Assembly (NCBI GenBank): GCA_002433805.1
Contig: DJIW01000022.1
Coordinates: forward strand, 1-15,965
DNA length: 15,965 nt
Origin: Competibacteraceae bacterium UBA6584
Lineage (GTDB): Bacteria; Pseudomonadota; Gammaproteobacteria; Competibacterales; Competibacteraceae
Reading direction: 5' to 3'
How positions within the stretch are numbered: the stretch's first letter is position 1; each line of letters opens with the position of its first letter. The position numbers and the translations under genes were made by a program. Under the pieces are notes generated by a model. The model had not been told where the DNA came from. It was given only the letters and a program-made list of their open reading frames with translations, and did not search any database. Positions 8,292 to 14,156 of this stretch are shown piece by piece.

Positions 8292-8381
8292 GGAGAGATG
8301 GCCGAGCGGTCGAAGGCGCAGCACTGGAAATGCTGTTTAGGGGTGACTCTAACGAGGGTTCGAATCCCTCTCTCTCCGCCA
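8292..8381 (+). tRNA. tRNA-Ser (anticodon GGA)
   Basis: This is a full class II tRNA of 90 nt. The acceptor stem GGAGAGA (8292-8298) pairs with TCTCTCC (8371-8377), followed by discriminator G and an encoded CCA (8379-8381). The anticodon stem CAGCA/TGCTG encloses the loop CTGGAAA, with anticodon GGA at 8326-8328, reading UCC and UCU. A long variable arm (TTAG..CTAA) typical of serine tRNAs follows. The T arm is GAGGG-TTCGAAT-CCCTC. A strong terminator lies about 35 nt downstream, so the transcript probably ends there. No clear promoter was found upstream. Confidence 0.97.
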
Positions 8382-8398
8382 CAAAGCCGTCCATGAGC

Positions 8399-8480
8399 TT
8401 CCATCATGGAAATAGAAACCCGCCAAGTGCGGGTTTTTTATTGCCTTTATTTGCGCCGTCTTCCATGGCGTTCCATGCGC
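8399..8480 (+). repeat. TTCCAT palindromes and direct repeats after tRNA-Ser
   Basis: Just after the tRNA, TTCCAT-C-ATGGAA (8399-8411) is a perfect odd palindrome. After the terminator, TTCCATGG (8461-8468) and TTCCATGC (8471-8478) repeat its half-site, the first containing the palindrome CCATGG. A second small inverted repeat, CCATGA/TCATGG (8391-8396/8404-8409), overlaps the first. No integrase or flanking duplicate of the tRNA end is in view, so an attachment-site relic is only a possibility. Confidence 0.35.
8416..8439 (+). terminator. intrinsic terminator downstream of tRNA-Ser
   Basis: AAACCCGC (8416-8423) pairs with GCGGGTTT (8429-8436) around the 5-nt loop CAAGT, and the T run continues to 8439. 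This is a classic rho-independent terminator 35 nt after the CCA end of tRNA-Ser. Confidence 0.88.
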
Positions 8481-8574
8481 ATCCAGAGTAGCATTGAGGT
8501 AACTTTCCGGGGTCACTAACATCGCGATCCGACGAAAACCTTGGCTCGTCGACCCAGTGAGGCAAGACCGACCG

Positions 8575-8694
8575 ATGAAATACATCGCCATCGCTGTACT
8601 GTTGGCTATCGTGGTAGGCGCTTTCGCGCAGTATCTGAACTCCGAAGGTAAGCCACCGCCGCCCGGACAAAATTCCGGCTGGATGCAACATTGA
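8575..8694 (+). CDS. putative 39-aa single-span membrane peptide
   Basis: This short ORF, from ATG 8575 to TGA 8694, lies in the otherwise empty stretch between the tRNA terminator and ffs. The peptide begins MKYIAIAVLLAIVVGAFAQ: a Lys followed by about 16 hydrophobic residues, enough for one membrane span or an uncleaved signal anchor. A short polar tail follows with a PPPP run and ends SGWMQH. A GAGG at 8559-8562 precedes the ATG at a rather long 12-nt spacing. No family is recognised. A basic start, clean hydrophobic run and polar tail are more protein-like than most random short ORFs, but 39 codons can arise by chance. Support for it being a gene is moderate. Confidence 0.5.
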   Translation: MKYIAIAVLLAIVVGAFAQYLNSEGKPPPPGQNSGWMQH

Positions 8695-8851
8695 ATTTTG
8701 GCAATCCGAGCGCGGCGCTACCGCTCTATCGACACCCTGTGGGCGATGAACTATCATGCAAAGCCTTGAGGGTAAGCGCGCTGAAGCGGCTTTTCGGAAT
8801 CGCCGATACAAGTCGGTATCGGAGTCGATAAGCCTATCAATGGCTTGCAGC
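8695..8851 (+). other. intergenic stretch upstream of the ffs promoter
   Basis: No gene is supported in this stretch. The one clear structure is CCGATAC (8803-8809) with GTATCGG (8816-8822), a perfect 7-bp inverted repeat with a 6-nt spacer. It lacks a T run, so it looks more like an operator-type site than a terminator. The small GATA-AGCC-TATC (8827-8838) follows it. Both lie within 50 bp upstream of the TATAAT box that probably serves ffs. Confidence 0.4.
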
Positions 8852-8857
8852 TATAAT
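8852..8857 (+). promoter_or_regulatory. TATAAT -10 box, probable ffs promoter
   Basis: A perfect TATAAT lies at 8852-8857, about 60 bp before the mature SRP RNA 5' end. No good TTGACA-like -35 is seen at 16-18 bp. The sequence after it (TTCGGCGGGCGCC) is GC-rich, like the discriminators of growth-rate-regulated stable RNA promoters. Transcription would start near 8863-8866, leaving a leader of about 50 nt on the SRP RNA precursor. Confidence 0.55.
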
Positions 8858-8860
8858 TCG

Positions 8861-8906
8861 GCGGGCGCCTCCCCTGTGGTTTCCGCGAGGCGCGGCGCGC
8901 TCCCGC
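8861..8906 (+). other. GC-rich hairpin in the ffs precursor leader
   Basis: GCGCCTC (8865-8871) is the exact reverse complement of GAGGCGC (8887-8893). Outside it, GCGGG (8861-8865) can pair with CCCGC (8902-8906), so one nested imperfect stem-loop can fill the space between the TATAAT box and ffs. It could be a 5' leader that is removed during maturation. This rests on base complementarity alone. Confidence 0.4.
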
Positions 8907-8916
8907 AACTTTCAAT

Positions 8917-9028
8917 GGCGGTCCGTATCGGTCCCCCCGCGACGACAAACTGTGAACCCCGTCAGGCCCGGAAGGGAGCAGCGGCAGCAGTAGCCTCGGG
9001 CGCCGGGGTGCGGCTGGTAGGGACCGCC
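8917..9028 (+). ncRNA. ffs: signal recognition particle RNA (4.5S type)
   Basis: This is the RNA scaffold of the bacterial SRP, which with Ffh targets nascent membrane proteins to FtsY. The apical domain carries the diagnostic GTCAGGCCCGGAAGGGAGCA, with the GGAA tetraloop at 8970-8973 and the asymmetric Ffh-binding loop AGCAGC. The ends pair perfectly: GGCGGTCC (8917-8924) with GGACCGCC (9021-9028). The internal GTGAACCCC and GCGCCGGGGTGCGGCTGGTAGGG segments match the long hairpin of 4.5S RNA. The length of 112 nt is close to the 114 nt of E. coli. No T-run terminator follows, so read-through into dnaX is possible. Confidence 0.96.
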
Positions 9029-9155
9029 GCCCTTTCCAACAGGCCAGCAATCCGATTTCAAGCAGCGTTTCCATGTCCGCCCTGTTGATCCGGTTCAGGA
9101 TGTGCTGGCCACCGATCCAAGGATGCGCCACCCTGTCCGCGCGTTGGATCGCGGC
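9029..9155 (+). promoter_or_regulatory. ffs-dnaX spacer with two crossing long-range pairings
   Basis: The spacer has no terminator. CAACAGG (9037-9043) is the exact reverse complement of CCTGTTG (9081-9087). GGCCAGCA (9042-9049) is the exact reverse complement of TGCTGGCC (9103-9110). The two pairings share bases and cross, so they are either alternatives or a pseudoknot. This could be a structured dnaX leader; function is not shown. Confidence 0.3.
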
Positions 9156-10799
9156 ATGAGCTATCAGGTTTTGGCCCGCAAATGGCGGCCCCGAACCTTT
9201 CACGAGCTGGTCGGTCAGGAGCCCATCGTGCGGGCGTTGACCCACGCGCTCGACCGGCAGCGACTGCATCATGCCTTTTTGTTTACCGGCACTCGCGGCG
9301 TGGGTAAAACCACGCTGGCGCGGATTTTCGCCAAGTCGCTGAATTGTGAAACCGGCATTTCCTCCACGCCCTGCGGTCAATGCGCCGCTTGCCGGGAAAT
9401 TGATGAAGGCCGTTTCGTGGATTTGCTGGAAGTGGACGCCGCGTCTCGAACCAAGGTCGAAGATACGCGCGACCTGCTGGAAAACGTGCAGTATGCTCCC
9501 AGCCGGGGCCGGTTCAAGGTGTACCTGATCGATGAGGTACACATGTTGTCCGCCCACAGTTTCAACGCCTTGCTGAAGACTCTGGAGGAGCCGCCGCCGC
9601 ATGTGAAATTCCTGCTGGCGACCACCGATCCCCAAAAATTGCCGGTCACGATCCTTTCGCGCTGTCTGCAATTTGGTCTCAGGCGGTTGCCGACCGCCAT
9701 GATCGCCGCTTATTTGAATAAGGTGTTGGCGGCGGAAGGCATTCCGAGCGATGACGCCGCGTTGCGCCTGATCGCGCGCGCCGGCGACGGCAGCATGCGC
9801 GATGCCTTGAGCCTGTTGGATCAAGCTATCGCCTTCGGGGCGGGGCGGGTGGAACAGGCGGCGGTTTCCGCCATGCTCGGCGTTATCGACCGACGCTGGG
9901 TGCCTACCGTGTTGGAGGCGCTGGCGTTGCGCGATGCGGACGCGGTGTTGCGGCGCGTGGCCGAATTGGACGAGTCCGCGCCCGACTACGCGACGGTGTT
10001 GGCCGAACTGCTGTCGCTGTTACAGCAGATCGCTTTGTTTCAGGTCGCGCCCTCGGCCGCGTCGGCCGATGGGGTGGCGGATGCCGAAGATTTGGCGCGC
10101 TTGGCTGGCGTTTTGCCGCCGGAAGACGTGCAATTGTTTTATCAAATCGCGCTGCTGGGGCGGCGCGATTTAGGGTTGTCGCCCGAACCGCGCGGCGGCT
10201 TCGAAATGGTGTTGCTGCGGATGCTGTGCTTTCGGCCCGCGCCGCTGGACCATGCAACAGACGCTCGGGAGTCGGTGTCTCACTTGCCCGCGCCCGCGCC
10301 TGTCCCCGCGCCTGTCCCCGCGCCTGTCCCCGCGCCCGCTCCGGTTATTGCGCCAAACATCCCGCTGGCTCAATCGATTGCGCCTTCGGAGACTTCGTTG
10401 GCGGCCGAACCGGCATCGGAATGGGCCGCGCTGGTCGAACAGTTAGCGTTGGGCGGCATGGCCAAACAGCTCGCTTTGAATTGCGTTTTAGTCGCCCGCG
10501 AGGGTAATAGTTTCTGTCTGGCGCTTGATGCGACTCACGCCCAAATGCGCAATAAGACAAGCGAGGAGCGGTTGAGGTCGGCTCTGGAGCAACATTTCGG
10601 CGCGCCGGCCAGCTTGCGGTTTCAGGTGGGGAATCTGCCGGCGGCCACACCCGCCGAGCAACGTTTTCAACGCCAAACCGAGCGCCAGCAAGCGGCTGTC
10701 AAACGGATCGAGCAGGATCCTCGCATCGCGGAGCTGAAAGAGCTTTTCGACGCGAGTATCAAAGACGTTCAGCCGCACGACGATTTTGAAGGTGGATGA
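9156..10799 (+). CDS. dnaX: DNA polymerase III subunit tau/gamma
   Basis: DnaX is the AAA+ clamp-loader ATPase; full-length tau also ties polymerase and helicase together. The 547-aa protein starts with the conserved MSYQVLARKWRPRTF. It has Walker A GTRGVGKT at 45-52, zinc cysteines 64, 73, 76 and 79 (E. coli numbering), Walker B VYLIDEVHML and sensor LLATTDPQKLP. The collar region ends near residue 360. A Pro/Ala-rich linker follows, then a domain V-like segment (about 422-547) with EWAALVEQL and ELKELFDASI, the alpha-binding end of tau. E. coli tau is 643 aa; most of the loss is in the linker and helicase-binding domain IV. ATG 9156 is chosen by family start; GTG 9102 and ATG 9123 in frame would add 18 or 11 atypical residues. 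No AAAAAAG-type slippery heptamer is seen, so a gamma form is not predicted. ffs lies upstream, ybaB downstream. Confidence 0.96.
   Translation: MSYQVLARKWRPRTFHELVGQEPIVRALTHALDRQRLHHAFLFTGTRGVGKTTLARIFAKSLNCETGISSTPCGQCAACREIDEGRFVDLLEVDAASRTKVEDTRDLLENVQYAPSRGRFKVYLIDEVHMLSAHSFNALLKTLEEPPPHVKFLLATTDPQKLPVTILSRCLQFGLRRLPTAMIAAYLNKVLAAEGIPSDDAALRLIARAGDGSMRDALSLLDQAIAFGAGRVEQAAVSAMLGVIDRRWVPTVLEALALRDADAVLRRVAELDESAPDYATVLAELLSLLQQIALFQVAPSAASADGVADAEDLARLAGVLPPEDVQLFYQIALLGRRDLGLSPEPRGGFEMVLLRMLCFRPAPLDHATDARESVSHLPAPAPVPAPVPAPVPAPAPVIAPNIPLAQSIAPSETSLAAEPASEWAALVEQLALGGMAKQLALNCVLVAREGNSFCLALDATHAQMRNKTSEERLRSALEQHFGAPASLRFQVGNLPAATPAEQRFQRQTERQQAAVKRIEQDPRIAELKELFDASIKDVQPHDDFEGG
10296..10331 (+). 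repeat. 12-bp tandem repeat in the DnaX linker
   Basis: GCGCCTGTCCCC is repeated three times without change (10296-10307, 10308-10319, 10320-10331), with related GCGCCCGC units on both sides. The repeats are in frame and encode a PAPVPAPV linker. Perfect identity suggests recent slippage, so the copy number may vary between strains. Confidence 0.85.
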
Positions 10800-10859
10800 G
10801 CTATTCCCCCGGTTTCCCGCTGGATGGAGGCCGGGGCCAAGATGTGCTGAGGAGGCGCA

Positions 10860-11198
10860 ATGATGAAAGGTGGTTTGGGCAATATCATGAAGCAGGCGCA
10901 GAAGATGCAAGAAAACTTGCAGAAGGCGCAGGCGGAAATCGCGGCGATGGAGATCAACGGCGAGGCGGGCGGCGGCTTGGTCAGCGTCACCATCACCGGC
11001 CGTTACGAGGTCAAGCGCCTGCGGATCGACGACAGTTTGGTGGGCGATGACAAGGACATGCTGGAAGATTTGGTGGCGTCGGCTTTCAATGACGCCGCTC
11101 GCAAGGTCGAGCGGACCGTGCAGGAGAAAATGTCGGGCCTGACCTCCGGCATGGGTTTGCCGCCGGGGATGCTGGGCGATCTCAAGTTGCCGTTTTGA
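10860..11198 (+). CDS. ybaB: YbaB/EbfC family nucleoid-associated protein
   Basis: YbaB/EbfC proteins are small homodimeric DNA-binding proteins that coat or compact the nucleoid, commonly encoded between dnaX and recR. The 112-aa product has the family pattern: N-terminal KGGLGNIMKQAQKMQENLQK helix, central GGGLVSVTITGRYEVKRLRID strands, the DKDMLEDLVASAFNDAARKV helix, and the C-terminal LPPGM. AGGAGG at 10850-10855 is a strong ribosome-binding site. Tandem ATG codons at 10860 and 10863 are both possible starts, with spacing of 4 and 7 nt; the second is arguably better placed. The dnaX-ybaB gap is 60 nt. recR starts 9 nt after the stop. Confidence 0.95.
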   Translation: MMKGGLGNIMKQAQKMQENLQKAQAEIAAMEINGEAGGGLVSVTITGRYEVKRLRIDDSLVGDDKDMLEDLVASAFNDAARKVERTVQEKMSGLTSGMGLPPGMLGDLKLPF

Positions 11199-11207
11199 CG
11201 TTTTCAC

Positions 11208-11807
11208 GTGGCCGCTTCGCCGCTGCTGAACCAGTTGATCGCGGCTCTGCGCTGCCTGCCGGGCGTCGGGCCGAAATCGGCTCAACGCATGGCGTTGCAT
11301 TTGTTGGAGCGGGACCGCGACGGCGCGGGTCGGTTGGTCGAGGCCTTGCGGGAGGCTTTAGAGGGGATCGGCCGCTGCGAACGCTGCCGCGATTTGAGCG
11401 AAACCGCCCTCTGCGCCCTGTGCGCGAACCCCCGCCGCAATCAGGCGCTGTTGTGCGTGACCGAAACCCCGGCCGACGTGCTGGCGGTGGAGCAGGCGAC
11501 CGGCTTTCAGGGCGTCTATTTTGTGCTGATGGGCCATTTGTCGCCCTTGGACGGCATCGGCCCGACCGAACTCGGTTTGGATCTTTTGGAAGCGCGCCTC
11601 AACGAGGGCCAAATCCAGGAGATCATTCTCGCCACCAACCCCACGGTCGAGGGCGAGGCTACCGCCTACTATATCGGTGAGCTGGCCCGCGAGCGCAGCA
11701 TCCGAGCCACCCGAATCGCCCATGGCGTGCCGCTGGGCGGTGAATTGGAATATGTGGACGGCGGCACCTTGGCCCATGCCTTTGCGGGCCGCCGCGATTT
11801 ATCCTGA
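11208..11807 (+). CDS. recR: recombination mediator RecR
   Basis: RecR works with RecO and RecF to load RecA at single-strand gaps in DNA repair. The 199-aa protein (E. coli 201) has the N-terminal helix-hairpin-helix LPGVGPKSAQRMALHLL. A four-cysteine zinc site CERC...CALC uses Cys57, 60, 69 and 72, the same positions as in E. coli. A Toprim domain begins LLCVTETPADVLAVEQ, and the C-terminal segment HGVPLGGELEYVDGGTLAHA is conserved. The start is GTG 11208, 9 nt after the ybaB stop, giving the usual SPLLNQLIAALRCLPGVG start. No strong Shine-Dalgarno is seen, so coupling to ybaB is likely. hinT begins 15 nt after its stop. Confidence 0.97.
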   Translation: MAASPLLNQLIAALRCLPGVGPKSAQRMALHLLERDRDGAGRLVEALREALEGIGRCERCRDLSETALCALCANPRRNQALLCVTETPADVLAVEQATGFQGVYFVLMGHLSPLDGIGPTELGLDLLEARLNEGQIQEIILATNPTVEGEATAYYIGELARERSIRATRIAHGVPLGGELEYVDGGTLAHAFAGRRDLS

Positions 11808-11822
11808 GTGGAGCGCGCCGCG

Positions 11823-12167
11823 ATGAACGACTGTCTCTTCTGTAAGATCGCCGCCGGCGAGATTCCCGCCGTCAAGCTTTACGACGACGGCGGGGTTCTG
11901 GCCTTTCGAGACATCAATCCCGAAGCGCCCGTTCACGTACTGATCGTACCCCGACGCCATATCGCCACGCTCAACGAGTTGGAGCCGACGGATGCGGCGC
12001 TGGTCGGTCAGTTGTATCTCGCCGGCAAACAGGTAGCCGCCGATTTGGGAGTGGCGGAAAGCGGTTACCGTACCGTCATCAACTGCAACCGCGACGCCGG
12101 TCAGATCGTGTTTCACCTTCATATGCACTTGCTGGCGGGCCGGGAGTTGGGCTGGCCGCCGGGTTAA
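11823..12167 (+). CDS. hinT: HIT family nucleotide hydrolase (HinT-like)
   Basis: HinT-like proteins hydrolyse purine nucleoside phosphoramidates and acyl-AMP conjugates through a histidine triad. The 114-aa product starts NDCLFCKIAAGEIPAVKLY. It has the DINPEAPVHVLIVPRRHI core with His38, and GQIVFHLHMHLLAGR with the triad at His98, His100 and His102. ATG 11823 is chosen: it gives the family-typical start and has GGAG at 11810-11813. GTG 11808, directly after the recR stop, would add five untypical residues. The gene closes the dnaX-ybaB-recR run and faces algR tail to tail. Function beyond the family is not implied. Confidence 0.93.
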   Translation: MNDCLFCKIAAGEIPAVKLYDDGGVLAFRDINPEAPVHVLIVPRRHIATLNELEPTDAALVGQLYLAGKQVAADLGVAESGYRTVINCNRDAGQIVFHLHMHLLAGRELGWPPG

Positions 12168-12184
12168 TCATCCGCTCCGAAACT

Positions 12185-12199
12185 CAGCCGACGCGGCTG
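12185..12199. terminator. hairpin between convergent hinT and algR
   Basis: CAGCCG (12185-12190) pairs with CGGCTG (12194-12199) around a 3-nt loop, in the 53-nt gap between two convergent genes. A terminator for either strand would be expected here. The T runs on both sides are poor (only GTTT on the minus strand), so the call is weak. Confidence 0.3.
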
Positions 12200-12220
12200 G
12201 TGGGGAGCCTTTGGAGCCGC

Positions 12221-12955
12221 TCAGGCTTGTTTGAGAAACTGCCGGACCAGCGGCAGATGACGCCGGCTGACCTCCAGACGGTCGGCGATGATGTCGAAAA
12301 CCAGATTGACGCCGCCATCGGCGGTTTTCTCCAAGCCAGCGATGCGCGCCGCCATCGCCAGCCCATTGCGGTGCACCCGGATCACCCGTGCGCCTAACTC
12401 CGTTTCCAGAGTCTTCAACGATTCCTCGGTCAGCGCTTCGCCGCGACGGTGGCGGACCGTGACGTATTTTTGATCGGCCTGGAAATAACAGACATCGACC
12501 AGCGGGATCAACTCCAGGCGCTGGCCGAGCCGGACGCGGATGTGAGTGCGGCCAGCTTCGGAACGGTCGGCGGTCAAGCTGGCCAATTGCGCGCGATTGA
12601 GCCGACCGGCATGGGCCAACGCCCGTTCCAGCCGTTCCAGGCGGACCGGTTTGAGCAGGTAAGCCACCGCCTGCGCATCGAGCGCCTCTAACGCATGATC
12701 GCCGTAGGCGGTGACGAAAATGACGGCGGGCGGGCGGGCGAGCGCGGCCAGTCGCCGCGCGGTTTCCAAGCCATCCAGACCCGGCATCTGAATATCCAGC
12801 AATACGATATCCGGCGACGCGATCTCCGCCAGCCGCAAGGCGTCCGCGCCGTTGCTCGCTTCCCCACACGGTTGATAGTCGGAAAGTTGGTTGAGCAAAT
12901 CGCGTAGCCGATCTCGGGCCGGCGCTTCATCGTCAACGATCAATACGTTCATCAT
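12221..12955 (-). CDS. algR: LytTR-family response regulator, AlgR-like
   Basis: This is a response regulator that binds DNA through a LytTR domain. The 244-aa protein has a receiver domain (about 1-120) with the acidic pair Asp8-Asp9, phospho-acceptor Asp54 in LLDIQMPGLDG, and the KPVR lysine. A LytTR output domain (about 138-243) follows, with YFQADQKYVTVRHRRGE, RVIRVHRNGLAMAARI and VSRRHLPLVRQFL. Receiver, linker (LNRAQLASLT) and C terminus resemble Pseudomonas AlgR closely. Tandem ATG codons (12955 and 12952) leave the start uncertain by one residue. The upstream gene on the same strand is the kinase algZ, 51 bp away. AlgR in Pseudomonas controls alginate and the fimU-pilV minor pilin operon, and pilin genes lie next to algZ here. 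Confidence 0.9.
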   Translation of the reverse strand: MMNVLIVDDEAPARDRLRDLLNQLSDYQPCGEASNGADALRLAEIASPDIVLLDIQMPGLDGLETARRLAALARPPAVIFVTAYGDHALEALDAQAVAYLLKPVRLERLERALAHAGRLNRAQLASLTADRSEAGRTHIRVRLGQRLELIPLVDVCYFQADQKYVTVRHRRGEALTEESLKTLETELGARVIRVHRNGLAMAARIAGLEKTADGGVNLVFDIIADRLEVSRRHLPLVRQFLKQA

Positions 12956-12984
12956 GGCGGTCCATTCGAACTAAATTGCTACAA

Positions 12985-13003
12985 ACGTATTAATAGTATA
13001 CGT
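12985..13003. promoter_or_regulatory. inverted repeat between algZ and algR
   Basis: ACGTAT (12985-12990) and ATACGT (12998-13003) are exact reverse complements spaced by 7 nt, in an AT-rich patch of the 51-bp algZ-algR gap. On the minus strand the same patch holds TATACT (from 13000 to 12995), five of six matches to a -10 box. This could be an operator or promoter for separate algR expression. No good -35 is seen. Confidence 0.35.
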
Positions 13004-13006
13004 GCG

Positions 13007-14080
13007 CTAAGACACTTTAGGGCTTGGCCAGGCGTTTGAAATTTCGAGCGGGATGCTAAAGGCGATCTGGTAGTAGTCGGGCGTTTCGGTGATATCCAGC
13101 GGGTTTGGCATATCGTAGGCCAGTTGCAGGCGCTGGCGGATGTTGTGTTGGGCGATGCCGTGTCCCGATCTTTTGGTCGCGCCATCGGCGGAACGCGGGT
13201 TGGCGACCGTGATTCGCAAGGCTCGGGGTTGGCGTTCGATGCGAATGGTCAGGGTTCCGCCTTCTGTCAGCCGCTGGATGCCGTGATGGATGGCATTCTC
13301 GGCCAAGGGTTGCAACAGCAAGGCAGGCATCGGCAGATCGAGCGGTAGGTTGTCCGCCACTTGCCAGTCCACGCGCAGCCGATCTCCCAGACGCAAGCTT
13401 TCGATGGCGAGATATCGCCGGGTCAATTCCAGTTCCGCTTCCAATGTAATGCGTTCTTGATAGGCGAGCGCCGAGCGCAACATGTCGGCCAGATCGAGCA
13501 CCGCCTGTTCGGCCTGTTGGGGGCGGCTGTGAATCAGGCTGGCGATGGTGTTGAGGGCATTGAACAAGAAGTGCGGGTGGATGCGCGCTTGCAAGGCTTG
13601 AAGGCGGGCGCGCGCTTCCGCCTCAACATTGAGTTGCCAGTGGTGTTGGACATAGAAGTAGCGCAGGACGATCAGCGTGACGATACCGGCGATAGCGAGG
13701 TTGCGGACCAGCAGCGCCGCCGGTGGGGCCGGGGCAGCGGTCGGATCGGAATGCGGTTCCAGATACCACCAGCCGAGCCACGAAAATAGCAAGGTGATCG
13801 ACAACGTCACGCTCAACACGGCCAGCGTGGCAATCCGGGTATCGAGCCGATTGAGCCAACGTTTGCCAAGACAGATGGCGCCAGCAACGCTCAACGCTAT
13901 CCACAGCACGAACAGCGAAATCAACGCGAGTTGGTTCCAAAACGCAATGAGGGTATCGGTTTGGCCGAGCGCTAGAATGAGAGCAAACAGTTCGGCCAGC
14001 AAAACCATGAAGAAGCTAACGCGGTTCGTGCAGAAATCCGGCAGAAATCCCGGTTCGGATGGGGGTTTTACGCCGATCAT
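13007..14080 (-). CDS. algZ: LytS-type sensor histidine kinase, AlgZ/FimS-like
   Basis: This is a membrane sensor kinase of the His_kinase (LytS/AlgZ) class, the expected partner of the AlgR-like regulator downstream. The 357-aa protein begins with a soluble segment holding FLPDFC, as in AlgZ. Four hydrophobic stretches follow (about 21-38, 51-71, 83-107, 123-144) and act as the membrane sensor. The cytoplasmic kinase region has IHPHFLFNALN with His170 as probable phospho-acceptor, the ATP-binding N box LAENAIHHGI, and a G-box-like GHGIAQHNIRQRL. The start at 14080 keeps the AlgZ-like N terminus. No signal ligand is evident. The gene is divergent from a FimT-like pilin gene, with only about 76 bp between start codons. 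AlgZ/FimS is required for twitching in Pseudomonas. Confidence 0.9.
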   Translation of the reverse strand: MIGVKPPSEPGFLPDFCTNRVSFFMVLLAELFALILALGQTDTLIAFWNQLALISLFVLWIALSVAGAICLGKRWLNRLDTRIATLAVLSVTLSITLLFSWLGWWYLEPHSDPTAAPAPPAALLVRNLAIAGIVTLIVLRYFYVQHHWQLNVEAEARARLQALQARIHPHFLFNALNTIASLIHSRPQQAEQAVLDLADMLRSALAYQERITLEAELELTRRYLAIESLRLGDRLRVDWQVADNLPLDLPMPALLLQPLAENAIHHGIQRLTEGGTLTIRIERQPRALRITVANPRSADGATKRSGHGIAQHNIRQRLQLAYDMPNPLDITETPDYYQIAFSIPLEISNAWPSPKVS

Positions 14081-14156
14081 TGGTTTTCATGTTGGGCTCT
14101 GGTGGAACGTTAATCCTGCCGCTGATCGCCAGAAACTGTCAAGGATATTTTACAGA

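Noticed and set aside
6635..8407. Long minus-strand ORF of 590 aa opposite pnp
   Set aside because: It is His/Asp/Ala-rich with no domain, lies opposite well-conserved pnp codons and runs through the tRNA; it is a GC-rich shadow.
8382..8574. Integrated element or attachment site at tRNA-Ser
   Set aside because: There is no integrase, no duplicated tRNA end and no change in gene content; only short TTCCAT repeats are seen.
8349..8591. Minus-strand ORF of 80 aa ending RERDSNPR
   Set aside because: This C terminus is the familiar antisense reading of a tRNA T arm; it spans a terminator and is not a gene.
8756..9088. Plus-strand ORF of 110 aa over ffs
   Set aside because: It reads through the structured SRP RNA and has low-complexity, unfamiliar sequence.
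9625..9645. CCCCAAAAA run in dnaX as a frameshift site
   Set aside because: It codes for the conserved DPQKLP motif, is not in the X XXY YYZ phase, and lies inside the ATPase domain rather than at the linker where gamma would end.
13677..14156. Open frame upstream of the first fimT copy giving a 350-aa protein
   Set aside because: It is antisense to algZ, which has clear kinase motifs, and the prepilin signal would be buried far inside the protein.
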